This document shows, one piece after another, positions 22,936 through 34,052 of a DNA stretch of 64,000 nt. The stretch comes from Mastigias papua. Its lineage: Eukaryota > Cnidaria > Scyphozoa > Rhizostomeae > Mastigiidae. The notes under the pieces are model-generated. The model made no database searches and had not been told where the DNA came from. It saw only the letters and a program-made list of their open reading frames with translations. Made by a program: the position numbers and the translations under genes. The stretch covers positions 17,558,093 to 17,622,092 of the forward strand of contig OZ025272.1 of the NCBI GenBank assembly GCA_964019165.1. The letters are read 5' to 3'. The first letter of the stretch is position 1. Every line of letters starts with the position of its first letter.

Positions 22936-25900
22936 TCTGTATAGCCAGCTCCTGCTGGAGTTCATGTCACATGGTTTTTTATTTTGTATCTGTCACCCGT
23001 TATAACTTATTTTGCAAATATTTAATAATACAGCACTGAAACTCACATTGTGAACAATGTCTTCACAATACCGTTTTTGCTGGCAACAGGTTTTGCAGCA
23101 AGTAACCTATGTTGCTGTTAGATATTTAATTCACATAATGTAATCATCAGTTGTTCCTGTAATCATTGTTGCTTTGCATATAATTCACAGTTTGAAAAAG
23201 TTAGCTTTCGCTCTTCATAGTATGTGTAGTGTTAAACCTTTTATTCAAATCTTCATTTTTTTGGGAACAAAAATAGAATCTCAAGTTTTCAGGCCTTCCC
23301 GGAAATTAGTTTTGTATTCTACAGAGATATAAGTACACAGTAGAGCTCGCATAATTCAGATCAGAATGGACTGAACAATTATGTACAGATTACAGGAAAT
23401 CCGGGTTACCTTAGCAAATTTTCAAGTCGACTGACATATACAGTTAGGTTTATGCATTTCTCTGAACTGAGAGATCCGGATAGCGAAATCAAGTTTAGTA
23501 CATTTTAATAGGAAACTAATTGGACTTAGTAATTCTGTCCGGAATACATCAAAATCCAGATAGACCCGATCCGAATTCTGCTGGAGATGCGATGTCCGTT
23601 TTTGTCACGTGACAGTATGACGTAGTGGACCGACAAGTAGGAATATGCTTGTACTTGTTACAAGTAGCGTTTTAAGGATTTCTTATACTAAATATCGAAT
23701 AACTCAGAAAAACAAGGCTGGTTTCGATACGGATTACGATGGTACACAGAATAACTCTTTAGAAATTGCTTGACACAAAGTTGAGCCACGTATACAAAAT
23801 AGTTTAGCAGATATAAGTCATGGAACCTCCAGCTCCGAAAACCGTGTACGAATGCTTGAGTTAGGCTACGTTCACAATACTCTGTTTTCAGTATACAGGA
23901 CCATTCCTAGAAATTTTCATTTTTCGGGAGGGTAGAGGGGGGAACTGCAAATCTTACTATTTGCTGACAAAATTGGCTTTTCTCCCATGATGCGTAAATT
24001 TCTAAGTTGTATGTGTTCAATTTGTTAGCAAATTGTTCGAGTTTATAAGTACATCAAATTTCCAAGAGCTGCCTGCTTCTCCACAGTGCCTAATTCCTCT
24101 TAGGCTTATAGAATACAAAAGGCATAAATAGAATACATATAATTTGTCTGCAGAATTGGCAAGAATGATTTATTTTGTCAACAAACGTATTGTTTTAGGG
24201 TGGTGGTGACATCCCCCAAATGTATATCGGTATCACGATGCTAAGTGGCAGTTTCTTACTCAACAGCTTTATTTGGTTACACTATATTTGTTTGATTCCC
24301 TGATACATTTCCAATTTAGAGGGAGTTTAGTAGAATTTAGTAACCGACGGTTAAAAGTGCCGCTTATATTTCCCTTGCAAGTGTATTTATTTTTTCCCAT
24401 AATTGTCAGTGATCCATAATCAAATTTAGTTTGGTATTTATAGATAAACATATTGTCCATTACTCATTGCAAATTGCACATAAAAACTTTACTTCTAGCT
24501 GTGCAAACGTACTAGAAATAGATAGATCTGTAACAATACAAAGTTTTAGAAGGGTCATCTACGATGTAAGAAATACTGGTACCTTCTTACTTCCCATGAT
24601 GCATACTGTTGATCATGGAACTGAAATAGTTTGATATCGAGGACAGAGCATTTGGCAATCCCTTTCACAAGAAATTAAGAACTCAACTTCCGTCCATCAT
24701 TTCAAATTAGATCTTGGAATGGTAACTGCGATTGCAGACTTTGCTATCAGGATATGCATCATATTGGCTTTTTATGATTCTACACTCGCCGAAATATACA
24801 TCCACAAATTTATTCCATTTTTGCTTTCAATTTTCTGTATCTTTACATGCATGTATTCGTTTTATTCGTTTTATTCGTGTATTGTCGTTTTGGCCTGAAT
24901 AAGCTTGGTAGCTATGTACTCGCAATTAGCCAACTATTAGTAAATTGGAATGAATAAATAAATAAATAAACGCATAGTTTTCTAGATGTATGTAGGCATG
25001 ATAATGGTATGGAAAAGAAGATGTGTTAAGCCAAAGTGAATTATTATCGCTGATAGACTACTGTTTAGTAGGAAATCAGTACGTTGATAGACGTAGATGT
25101 ACTATGGTTGAAAAGGTAGTTAGTGTAAATATCTCAGGTAGTTTAAATGGCAAATCTATTGCAAAATGGCCGTGCAGTAGTATATTACAACGTACAATGA
25201 TTAGGAGAATGAATGAATGAATGAATGAATGAATGTATGAATGAATGAATGAATGAATGAATGACGTAAATGAAAAATAGGGAAAATAGTTTGAATTCCT
25301 CTCTTACTCTACTGTGAAAATAAATGAGAGCACACAGTCGTAAAGCAAGAACTTTTTTCAATGTTGCACATCTCTTTTCAATTTGCTCTTCTACACCTTT
25401 AAAAATACTTTTCAATTTGCCTATGAAAACAGACACATGCAACGGACTAGTAGATGTGCTAATTCAATAGCTGATGAATGGATCAAAGTTCTATTTTGTG
25501 GTAAAAGCCACCTTTTATTAAGGGTCATTTCCATGCTGACTGTCAGTTCTCCCCAAACCCCAGCCTTAGCATCGGTCCATGAAAATCTGAAAATGGGCCT
25601 ACAAGCATATGCTAGTAGGAGGTGAACCTAGAATCCAGTAGGCAAGCGAGCTTACTCTCCAATGTTGCAGACCGCTTGAAATGTATTCAAGGCATAAAGC
25701 TAGATATCATAACACACAAGTTTCCTTTGCATTTTGAGTCTGTTATTCTAAAAGAATTTTTAGAGAGAAGTTGCCCTTTTAATGAATAAAATATTTTGAT
25801 CATTTTCAGGGGAACTTGTAGCAGAATCATAATGGTTCTAGATCAGCAGTATTTGTTGGCCTGGTTCGAGCTGTCTGAAAACTATCAAGAGAGTTTTGCT

Positions 25901-26029
25901 AGGAGTGATTGATTATGTTATAATATAAATTTTTCAATTCTATTCAATTCTATTAGTAACAATTCTATTCAATAACAAAAATTCATGAAATTCAAGGTTA
26001 CGGAGATAGGTTAGCTAAAAAACAAATTC
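22936..26029. other. Mostly unrecognised stretch with microsatellites and one MITE candidate
   Basis: No gene is supported. At 23,338-23,595 the ends (CAGTAGAGCTCGCATAATTC and a diverged complement) resemble pogo/Tigger-type short elements. Microsatellites include AAATA units near 24,950-24,970 and GAAT units at 25,205-25,264. Confidence 0.35.
25205..25264. repeat. (GAAT)n microsatellite
   Basis: About 15 units of GAAT with one GTAT variant. The SFIH repeats seen in the minus-strand frame come from this array and do not indicate a protein. Confidence 0.95.
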
Positions 26030-26931
26030 ATGAAAATAAATAAATAAATTTCTCACTCGAAAAGAGTAAAAAGGCTCCTGAAGATTTGGAATAGGGGTCC
26101 TGGTATAGGCAGGTGTGATATTATTTATAATCTTATAAAAGAGCGTCTACTCCAACGTCGTTTATTAGGCGTCTACTCCAACGTCGTTTATTAGGCGTCT
26201 ACTCCAACGTCGTTTATTAGGCGTCTACTCTAACGTCGTTTATCTAAGGTTTCCCATCCAAGCTCCTCGAGTAATTTTGTTCTAGAAGTACCTTTCGACG
26301 CACCTGTGATTGCTCGTGCAGCAGAATAGTGCAAAGATTACAGTTTCTCCATATGATGGTTCAAAATAAAGCTGTTAGTAAGATCACATTTCTTTGGAGG
26401 AAAATGATAAATTACGTCACTGTAATCCATGTGTGAGCGAACGTATAGCTTGTGCAATTCATTCAAAGTTTTTCTAGGTAGATATCTGGACATAAAACGT
26501 AACATTCCTATACCTTGTCTGGCTTTTGAAATAGCTGATTGACTAGAGAAAGAAAGCTTAGAATCCAATATGATGCCTATATGTTTATGCTCGTTAGCTC
26601 TTGTGAGTTGTATGTCATTGAAGTAGATAGCAGGATGATTTACAGTAGTACGTTTCCTGGAGAATATAACTTGAACGGGAGATTGTTGCTCGTAATCCTT
26701 TTACCTACTAAGTTTGCCTGTTGATTGAGGACTTCTTCAACAGCCGCCACTGATCTTTCCGAGAAGAATATCACTGAGTCATCTGCATACATAAGAATTT
26801 TGCATTGTCCAATACCAAGTGAACATCATTGATTAAAATGATGAATAGGAGTGGCCCAAGGATTGAAAGTGATGAAGTAAAGCAAAGGTGGAAGCAATAC
26901 TGTTGTAATCTTTGCAAGAAAAATGAAACTA
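26030..26931 (-). mobile_element. CR1-like LINE I, fragment
   Basis: The minus strand reads, in pieces, LGPLLFIILIND (about 26,830-26,865), the catalytic YADD block (KILMYADDSVIFF), DSKLSFSS, HKLYVRSHMDYSDVIYH and LGWETLDKRR, so the RT palm, thumb and C-terminal region are present without the N-terminus. Family features match LINE J. A 26-bp segment is tandemly expanded inside the coding region. The MITE M1 directly borders its 5' side. Confidence 0.8.
26143..26243. repeat. 26-bp tandem repeat (4 units) inside LINE I
   Basis: Units of GCGTCTACTCCAACGTCGTT plus TATTAG start at 26,143, 26,169, 26,195 and 26,221, the last with a substitution. There is no spacer between units, so this is not a CRISPR array. 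It expands a short segment of the LINE coding region. Confidence 0.95.
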
Positions 26932-27198
26932 CAATCAATGCCAAAAGTCTTGGAACACTTACGGCATTTTTTGATCTTGCTGGTGAGCGTTCCCTCTCCC
27001 CTTGAAAACAATGCTGATCTATACAGGTTTTATACGCAATAAAAAGTCAAATTGCTTCCACACAACTGTCAGCTAACGCAAGTGACAGTTCAACATTGTT
27101 CTGGGGGGGCGTAGTCCGTTCTGCTTCACTAGAATCTCATAATTGTCATATAGAACGCTGTATTCTTAGGGTGTTCCAAGGACTTTTGGCAGTGATTA
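26932..27198. mobile_element. MITE M1 (Tc1/mariner-type)
   Basis: About 267 bp with inverted ends CAATCAATGCCAAAAGTC on the left and the complement of a close variant on the right (GGACTTTTGGCAGTGATT). A TA precedes the left end, as expected for this superfamily. A second copy lies at 32,329-32,606. Non-coding. Confidence 0.8.
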
Positions 27199-27351
27199 TC
27201 TGAGACAGATACTGCCCATGCAGTAGTATGACAATAAAATATATATGTATCATAGGGTTTTCCATAGTCCTGATTTCAATGGAAATATTTTCAAATCGAT
27301 ATCTCTGTTCGTTTTGTCAGGAGGCAAGGTGGGATACCCGAAAAAGTAGTA

Positions 27352-27431
27352 TTTTCAATCTGCCAGAAAAACAATATGTCTTGTAACAGAACATAAGGTT
27401 CTATGTCATATTGTCTGGCATGGATTGAAAA
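27352..27431. promoter_or_regulatory. Hairpin upstream of the Rep-like pseudogene
   Basis: Arms at 27,352-27,378 and 27,407-27,431 pair over about 23 bases with small bulges (TTTTCAATC and CAATATG pair with GATTGAAAA and CATATTG). The hairpin ends 60 bp before the first Rep-like codon. Rep proteins often act at hairpin origins, but no nick-site motif was recognised, so an origin role is inference. Confidence 0.5.
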
Positions 27432-27490
27432 GGAGGTTGTATGCTATGAAAACAGAACACTGACCTAAGACGTAGTATTTAGAGTATTGA

Positions 27491-28652
27491 ATGATATGCA
27501 CTAGAAAGGTCGAAATGGAAGGGTCTACGTTAAGTAATCCTGGCGAAGCGATAGGACCTAGAGATGTGAGGAAAGCTTACTTGATAACCTACAGCAATGC
27601 TAATACTGAATTGTACGATAGGGAGAAATTTGCAACTATCATCACTACAGCTTTTGAAGCGTGCATTAGATGATCTACAGTTACGCAATGGACATGCTGC
27701 CTGGAACAGGATAAGAATGGTAGATATCATTTCCACATATGTGTTCTCTTAAACAAATTGCAACGCTGGTTAAAGGTAAAAAGTAATGTAAAAGATAAAT
27801 ATGGCATTGTTCTCTACTTTTCTGACCATGGTGGTTACCAAACAGTGTTCAGTTCGTCAAAAAGGATAATAAGGAGTATATAACTAGCAATAATCACACT
27901 GTGAATGTTCCATCTCCAAAAACAAAGAGCACAAACTTCGCTCAAGAATAGATCTATTGGCATTTGCAAAATGTAGATTTGATGCGGGCGATAAACGTCT
28001 ATATGAGTTCGTATTGAACAGGGGTGACAATAAGTTGAATGACCTGATTCATCTAGTGTGGGAGATCAATATCCAGTGCATTTGCAATGGCCAATGGCTG
28101 GATTGTGCACTTGACATTCTAGACAGAAATGCCATAGATAGGGTGGTATTTGCTGATGCTATTGTCAAATTGCTAGTTTTAGGCCGTGGCAAGGGTCGGA
28201 ATGTGTATATCACTGGTCCTGCAAACCGTGGGAAAACATTTATACTTGATCGACTGAGAGTAATATTTAATATATTCCTGTCTCCTGCAACTTGCTCGTA
28301 TGCATGGCTGAGAGTTGAAGACAAGGAAGTCATTTTTCTGAATGATTTCAGGTGGTCACACCTCATGCTTCCGTGGAGCGATATGCTACTGCTACTGGAA
28401 GGCCATGTCGTCCACTTTGCTGCACCAAAAACGAGCTACAGCAAAGACATCGAATTTTCCAGTGACACACCAATTTTTGCCACAGCAAAGGCACCAATCT
28501 CTTTCGTAAAAGGTTCGTTAATAGACGATCGTGAAACTGAAATGATGCGGGTACGATGGCGCTTCTTTTATTTCAAATATCAGTTCCAGCCACAAGAGGA
28601 TAATACTGTCCCACCATGCGGTCATTGTTTTGCAAAGATGTTGTTGCAATAA
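27491..28652 (+). pseudogene. Rep-like gene with HUH and SF3-helicase signatures, broken
   Basis: The first frame (27,491-27,673) carries a YLITYSNAN block like Rep motif 1 and stops at a TGA. The same frame continues past the stop with HFHICVLL at 27,728, an H-x-H motif 2. A frameshift follows near 27,830-27,860. The frame at 27,957-28,652 (231 residues) has a Walker A loop GPANRGKT (28,215-28,238), a Walker B-like VIFLNDF (28,329-28,349) and a cysteine pair CGHC near the C-terminus. Such enzymes start rolling-circle replication in single-stranded DNA viruses and related elements. It looks like an old viral or virus-like integration. Family placement (circular Rep-encoding or parvovirus-like) is open. 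Confidence 0.75.
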
Positions 28653-29439
28653 TGGACATAGGCACGTCACTTTGTAAACAATATTGTTCCTGCGTAACGT
28701 TGACAAACTGCAGTGTCATTGTAATGGTAGCGAAAGTACAATTTGGCCACGGCTTGCCATTTCTATTTTCCCTTCTATCCTTTTCTGGTATTAGGTACCC
28801 AAGAGTAAATAATGTTAAAAGTGGTACATCGATAAGTACCTTCATGAGATGACAAGAAAATACATGTCTATTATTCGTATCATAGTGCAATCGATGAAAT
28901 AGCCACGGTTTACCATTTTACGCAGATAAACATGAATAGGATCGAAGTCAGATTTCAAACAATGTTAAACCGTGCAGTTGTTCTCGTTTTTCTCAGAAAC
29001 TCTAGAGCAGACTTATTCAAAACTATAAACAACAGTAGTTTGTGTTCATGTACCACTTTTTCCAAGCTTGTAGCAATATTGAAGAATTCCTTCCTATTTT
29101 AGAAGGAAAATTACAATGGTAAACCGTGATGGTAAACCGTTGGAAAATACCATTTGATATGCAATCCAATTCAATGGGGCTTCAAATACATTGAGTTTGA
29201 TGCTTAAAAGGTGTAAGGCCGCAGTTTGTGTTATGAAAAGGTTTAGTATCGGGTGGTTTAAGCCCACATGAGAGTAATCTTTTTAATTCTCTACATAATT
29301 CCATCGTCTCCTTTCAAGAGTCAAAGAGCGACTGGTATTCATTCAGGACACCTGGAAGGAATAAAGAGAAGGAAAAATTCGCTATAATATTGCATAATTC
29401 ATTTCTGAAATATTCATCAACAAGCTGTATCATTATTGC
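28653..29439. other. Stretch with a 14-bp perfect inverted repeat
   Basis: CACGGTTTACCATT at 28,904-28,917 is the exact complement of 29,115-29,128, and a shorter related word lies next to it (ATGGTAAACCGTTGG). This may delimit a 225-bp MITE or be part of the Rep-like insertion. No gene seen. Confidence 0.4.
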
Positions 29440-30745
29440 AAATAATTAATAATAATAATAATAATTATATAGCCACTTCTATAGCGCCATACATCCCCAG
29501 GACTCGTAGGCGCTTAACAACAAACTATTAAAATTAGAGTCCAGAATATAGCAAATTTACATAAGGTTATAAAAATAAATTTAAATTTAAAATAAATGTT
29601 CCTATTTCTAACAACCGTTAATTAAGAGTAATACGACCTAAATAAATATGTCTTCAACGATTGCTTAAAACTACACAGTGAATCTAATGACCGAATTTAG
29701 GATGGAAGTCTGTTCCATAAAGTTGGTGCAGCATACTAAATGAACGATCTCCTACTGTTTTCAAACTTGACCTGTTGTGTTTCAATAGGTAGCTATCACA
29801 AGCTGACCTTGTCATGCGAACAGGCTCATACTTTGGAACAAGGGCCTGCAGGTAGTGTGGGGCCAATCCATGCAAACATTTGAAAGTAAGCACGAGAATC
29901 TTGTACTCAATTCTTGCTGATACAGGCAGCCAGTGCAATTGCTTCAAAACTGGGGTGATATGGTCGTACTTAGATGCACCTGTCAGAATCCTAGCCACAG
30001 AATTTTGGACCTTTTGCAGTTTCTTCAGTTCAATTGCTGGTAAACCATACAATAAAGAGTTTGTACTATCAAGCCGTGATACAAAAAAGGCATGCATAGC
30101 CTTTTCAGCGGCTTCGGTGGTCAAGTATCTCCGTGCTACGTTGATGTTATGGAGATAGTATCTTGCTGACTTGCATGATTCATTCACATGAGCTTTCAGT
30201 GCCATGTGCTTGTCAAAGATGACGCCTAAATTCCGTGCTTCATCTATGGGCTCTATAGTGTCTCGGCCGATCCTGATGGAGAGACCTTGGACCTTAGCGT
30301 GTTGTTGGCGAGTACCAATTAACAGCATTTCTGTTTTGTCACCATTCAATTTCAAGTTATTACACAGCATCCAATCACGAATGTCACAAACACAATTTTC
30401 AAGTTTCTTAGTACATTCCTCTGCATCAGCTGGAGTGGGAGTGAATGCCATGTATAACTGTGTATCGTCTGCATAAAGGAAATTCATGTTGTAGCGTTCG
30501 CGAATGAGGTCCCCCAGAGGTAAGATATAAATTGTGAAGAGAAGTGGGCCAAGTACAGACCCTTGAGGGACTCCGCAGGTAAGAGGTACCTTGTTGGATG
30601 TTTCACTTTTAATTCGAACCATCTGAAACCTCTCTGATAAGTAAGACTTGAGCTATTTATGTGTATGACCTTGAATACCACATCTGTCCGACAGTCGTCT
30701 CAGCAGCAGATTGTGATTCACTGTATCAAAGGCTGCACTAAGGCT
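29440..30745 (-). mobile_element. L2-like LINE G, 5'-truncated
   Basis: A 312-residue minus-strand frame (29,684-30,622) begins just before [14 protein letters not shown] and includes [11 protein letters not shown] (the catalytic block), [23 protein letters not shown] and [16 protein letters not shown], all L2-clade hallmarks. Upstream bases to about 30,745 add FDTVNHN. The 3' end has GGCGCTATAGAAG followed by an ATT tail (29,440-29,470), as L2-type elements do. The 5' side stops at the Tc1 element. Confidence 0.9.
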
Positions 30746-31900
30746 GCACTATTTCAATGAACTCAGTATTTAGTTCTATATCCACTAGACTTCACAATTC
30801 TCTGTAGGCGAAAGGTCATTGTCTCTATAGTGCGGTCAATAACAGACTCATCATACTGGAAAAGTGTACTCAAGACCCTTTATTTAAATGATTCAAAGTC
30901 CTCCCTGATAATTTTTCGCTTTAATGCATCCTCCCTAAGACTACGCTTAATATTATGAAAGATATTTTCTATTGGATTTAAGTCTGGTGATCTAGCTGAT
31001 ATTTCTACAAGTTCAGCATCTATTTCCTGCAATGCATCTTTCGCTACCATACTTCTTTGGCTTGGGTCGTTATCCATAACAAGCAGTAATTTCTCCTTGC
31101 CTTTTAGCACTGCACAATCCATTAAGACCTTCTTTAGAGTTGCTTGCACGAATTTGGCAAACCAAGGTCCGTTCAGCTTCTCATATTCTTCTGCAAGAAC
31201 CACTCCTGTTGAATGTGAGATGCCCACCAAAAGATGCAACGAACGTCCCATTGGCAGATTTTTCGATCCCTTACTCGTGTATTTCGGTCCTTCATTGCTT
31301 TTCCTCTAGACTTTTCCATTAGCACATAACGCATCTTCATATGACTTGTGATTGTGCCTAAAAGAGACACCGTCCAAATACAGAAGAACGTCGTCTGTCC
31401 AAAAGTATGTATCATAGTTTTTATAGCTGTTTTTGCATACCGCATTCTGCGTTGCCTGTCATCTGCTGAAAGCATACAGTTTTTTCTAGATCTCAAAAAG
31501 TGGTACCCAGCATCATTTAATGTACGTATAAAGGTTCTATAGCTGATGCTTGTGATTTCACAATCTTTTGAGACGTCCTCGACTCTGACGTTCGGGTTCT
31601 CATCTCTCATTTTGCGGAATTTTCGAATAAATCTGGCCTTGACTTTCTTGGTGATCAATGGTGGTCGACCCCTTCTTTTCTTAGTAAGTTGGCTAGAAAA
31701 GCCCTCCCAACGTATCCCCACGGCACTTGATGGTGAGATACCACAGCGTCGAGCAACCTCCCTGTACGACAAATACGACTCTCGTCTAAGGTAGCAGATA
31801 TACGCTCTAAGTTTCGTATTAATTCTTGCGTGAAATACCATTTTGTCTCAGCTATTCTCACGTGTGGCGTAGATGAGTATTAAATATATGAAATCTGGCC
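30746..31900 (-). mobile_element. Tc1-like DNA transposon, inverted ends not resolved
   Basis: Transposase-encoding DNA with a DD34E-type active site (see the coding entry). The 3' side abuts LINE G around 30,745 next to a duplicated AAGGCTGCACT word. I could not match the two ends as inverted repeats, so the borders are approximate. Confidence 0.8.
30763..31841 (-). pseudogene. Tc1-like transposase, frameshifted
   Basis: The N-terminal frame (31,841-31,173) holds two helix-turn-helix regions: YREVARRCGIS, then a KKRRGRPPLIT linker and VEDVSKDCEITSISYRTF. A shift then moves the catalytic domain into the frame 31,251-30,880, with MDNDPSQR and SPDLNPIENI; 34 residues separate the Asp of DNDP from the Glu of PIEN. 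A TAA after ESFK truncates it, yet the downstream frame still reads SVIDRTIETM and GYRTKY before a natural stop at 30,763. The enzyme would cut and paste the element. It is inactive here. Confidence 0.9.
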
Positions 31901-32328
31901 TTAGATTCTCCTATTTGTCACTTAAATCGTTTCAATTGACCGTATTGGACGGACAGGAAATTAGTCGTTTTGAATAGAAACTGTATGCCATATGAGCAAC
32001 ATTTGTCATGTATTCAAGAGTTTCCTGCTGTCAATATTTGTTTACTACGTATTAGTCACTTTTTTTTATTGCACGAGTGCTTGATACTGACAAGAACTGA
32101 GACAAGGAAAGACATTTATTTGTGACTACGAAACAACTGCAACTATTAGAATAATACAGCTAAATTATCAACTCATGATGCAGAATACTATGAACCCCCT
32201 TTAATTCTGGACTTTACCCCCAATTAATGTAATTTTAGATGGCACCACTGGACTCGGCACTATGGAAAACCCCTACCCCCCACCAACTATTTCCCGTACA
32301 TCTTACAGTTTTAGAGATTTTCCTCAGA
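31901..32328. other. Unrecognised stretch
   Basis: Between the Tc1 element and MITE M2. No gene or repeat supported. Confidence 0.3.
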
Positions 32329-32606
32329 CAATCAATGCGAAATGTCTTGGAACACTTACGGCATTTCTTGACCTTGCTTGTGAGCGTTCCCCTCTCCCCT
32401 TGAAAACAATGCTGATCTATACAGGTTTTATACGCAATAAAAAAGTCAGATTGCTTCCACACAACTGTTAGCTAACGCAAGTGACAGTTCAACATTGTTC
32501 TGGGGGGTAGGGGGGGGCGTAGTCCGTTCTGCTTCACTAGAATCTCATATTTGTCATATAGAACGCTGTATTCATAGGGTGTTCCAAGGACTTTTGGCAG
32601 TGATTG
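32329..32606. mobile_element. MITE M2 (Tc1/mariner-type)
   Basis: About 278 bp, closely related to M1 along the whole length. The inverted ends are CAATCAATGCGAAATGTC and the complement of GGACTTTTGGCAGTGATTG, with TA just outside the right end. A G-run near 32,500-32,518 is longer than in M1. Non-coding. Confidence 0.8.
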
Positions 32607-32907
32607 TAGCTTTGAAAGAGCACCAACAAGCAGTCGCAATAACATTGTTGAACCAGCACTACTCTATTCTGACGTTAAACAGGCTATCAGTGAGCTAAAG
32701 AATAACAAAAGTCCTGGAATAGATGAAGTGGCTGCAGAGTTAATAAAAAATAGTGGAAACCAATTGATCGCTTTCTTTCATAAATTATGTATTGCAATTT
32801 GGCCGAAAAAGGAATGGCCAGTTGACTGGGTTAACTCAATATTTATCCCAAACCAAAGAAAGGAGATGTCTTGCAGTGCAGCAATAATATAACCATTGCT
32901 CTGATTA

Positions 32908-33719
32908 CAGAACTGCCAACTCTCCCGGTTTTGCCGGAGACTCCCGGTTTAAACTGCTTTCTCCCGGTCTCATGGTTTAAAAATTTTTCTCCCGGTTTTA
33001 AAGACATGCAAAAATCAATGGATATCTTGCCGCCTTTCGTCGGTTTTCTGGCATCTCGTTTGATTTTTGCGCGATTTGTTTAAAGAGTTCTGCGATCAAT
33101 GCGTGCTGGAAGTTGTCCGGTTGTTGTTTTCATTGATTCACTTATTTTAACTGAACTGCGCATGTCTCTTATTGTTCAAAATGGCGTCGAAGCGAACACA
33201 TGGCGATAGCTCTGAAGAGATCGAGTCAAATGATGGAAATGAAGACACAGCTAAAGCAACAGCTTTTTCGAAAAAAAGGTTCACTGGTTCAAAAATGTAC
33301 AAGGTTTCATTTAGAAAGGAATGGAAAGCTTCATACCCAATATCAGAAGTGAAACATGACAAGAACAAGTTTCATTGCCTTCCTTGTGAAAAGGACTTAA
33401 CTTGCCACCACCAGGGTTCTTATGCTTCAAAGACTCCAAAGAACATCATATGTTTCAAGGACATGTTCATCAGCTTTTTACAGGAGAAAGATTGTTTGTT
33501 TGTGCTTCATAATTGTCAAAAAACACTAAATATTATCATGAAGAGACTTCTCGTGATCATTTTTGGCATAAACTGTTTGCCTAGAACAACATTTTAGCAA
33601 GTATATTGATTCCCTTAAAAAATTCCCGTGATCTCCCTGTTTTGGACAAAATCTCCCTGTTTTTTTGAAGGAAAAATCTAAAATCTCCAGGTTTTGAAAA
33701 TTTTAGGTTGGCAGGTCTG
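32908..33719 (+). mobile_element. hAT-type element 1, nested in the RTE LINE
   Basis: The 812-bp element has ends CAGAACTGCCAAC and GTTGGCAGGTCTG, inverted repeats with a single central mismatch, and TGATTA directly outside both ends (32,902-32,907 and 33,720-33,725). The RTE frame resumes after it at ISHCSKI. Internal sequence near both ends repeats TCTCCCGGTTT-like words. Confidence 0.85.
33172..33597 (+). pseudogene. N-terminal zinc-finger part of a hAT-type protein
   Basis: A 141-residue frame, starting most naturally at the second Met (MASKRTHGDSSEE), has a FHCLPCEKDLTCHHQG finger like the one that opens several hAT-derived proteins. The catalytic region is absent, so the element is non-autonomous and the role of the leftover frame is unknown. 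Confidence 0.6.
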
Positions 33720-34052
33720 TGATTAGCCACTGTAGCAAAATATTACTTAAAATTGTATCAAATATAATGAAACCTCAAAGGGACGTAGAAATTAATGAGA
33801 CACAAGCTGGTTTTAGATCTGGAACTGGAACAAGGAACCAAATACTCAATTTGAAATTAATCATTGAAAAGAATAGGGAATGTGGTAATGATATCTTTCT
33901 GTGCTTCATTGATTATGGTAAAGCCTTTGATATGGTTTCGCAAGAAATTCTTTGGATCGCAATGAAAGGAATGGGTTTCTATTTACACATCATTGATCTT
34001 ATTAAATCCTTGTATACCAAGCAATAGGCAGCAGTCAGAACAACATATAATT

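Noticed and set aside
25185..25442. Open frame with HSFIHSFIH repeats
   Set aside because: Produced by the GAAT microsatellite.
26143..26243. Regular short repeats that could suggest a CRISPR array
   Set aside because: Units are contiguous 26-mers without spacers and lie in a LINE coding region of a eukaryotic genome.
28573..28890. Minus-strand frame of 105 residues overlapping the Rep-like gene end
   Set aside because: Overlaps the recognisable helicase frame on the other strand and has no family features.
32498..32518. G-run considered as a G-quadruplex regulatory site
   Set aside because: It is a local G expansion within MITE M2 absent from M1, with no gene nearby to regulate.
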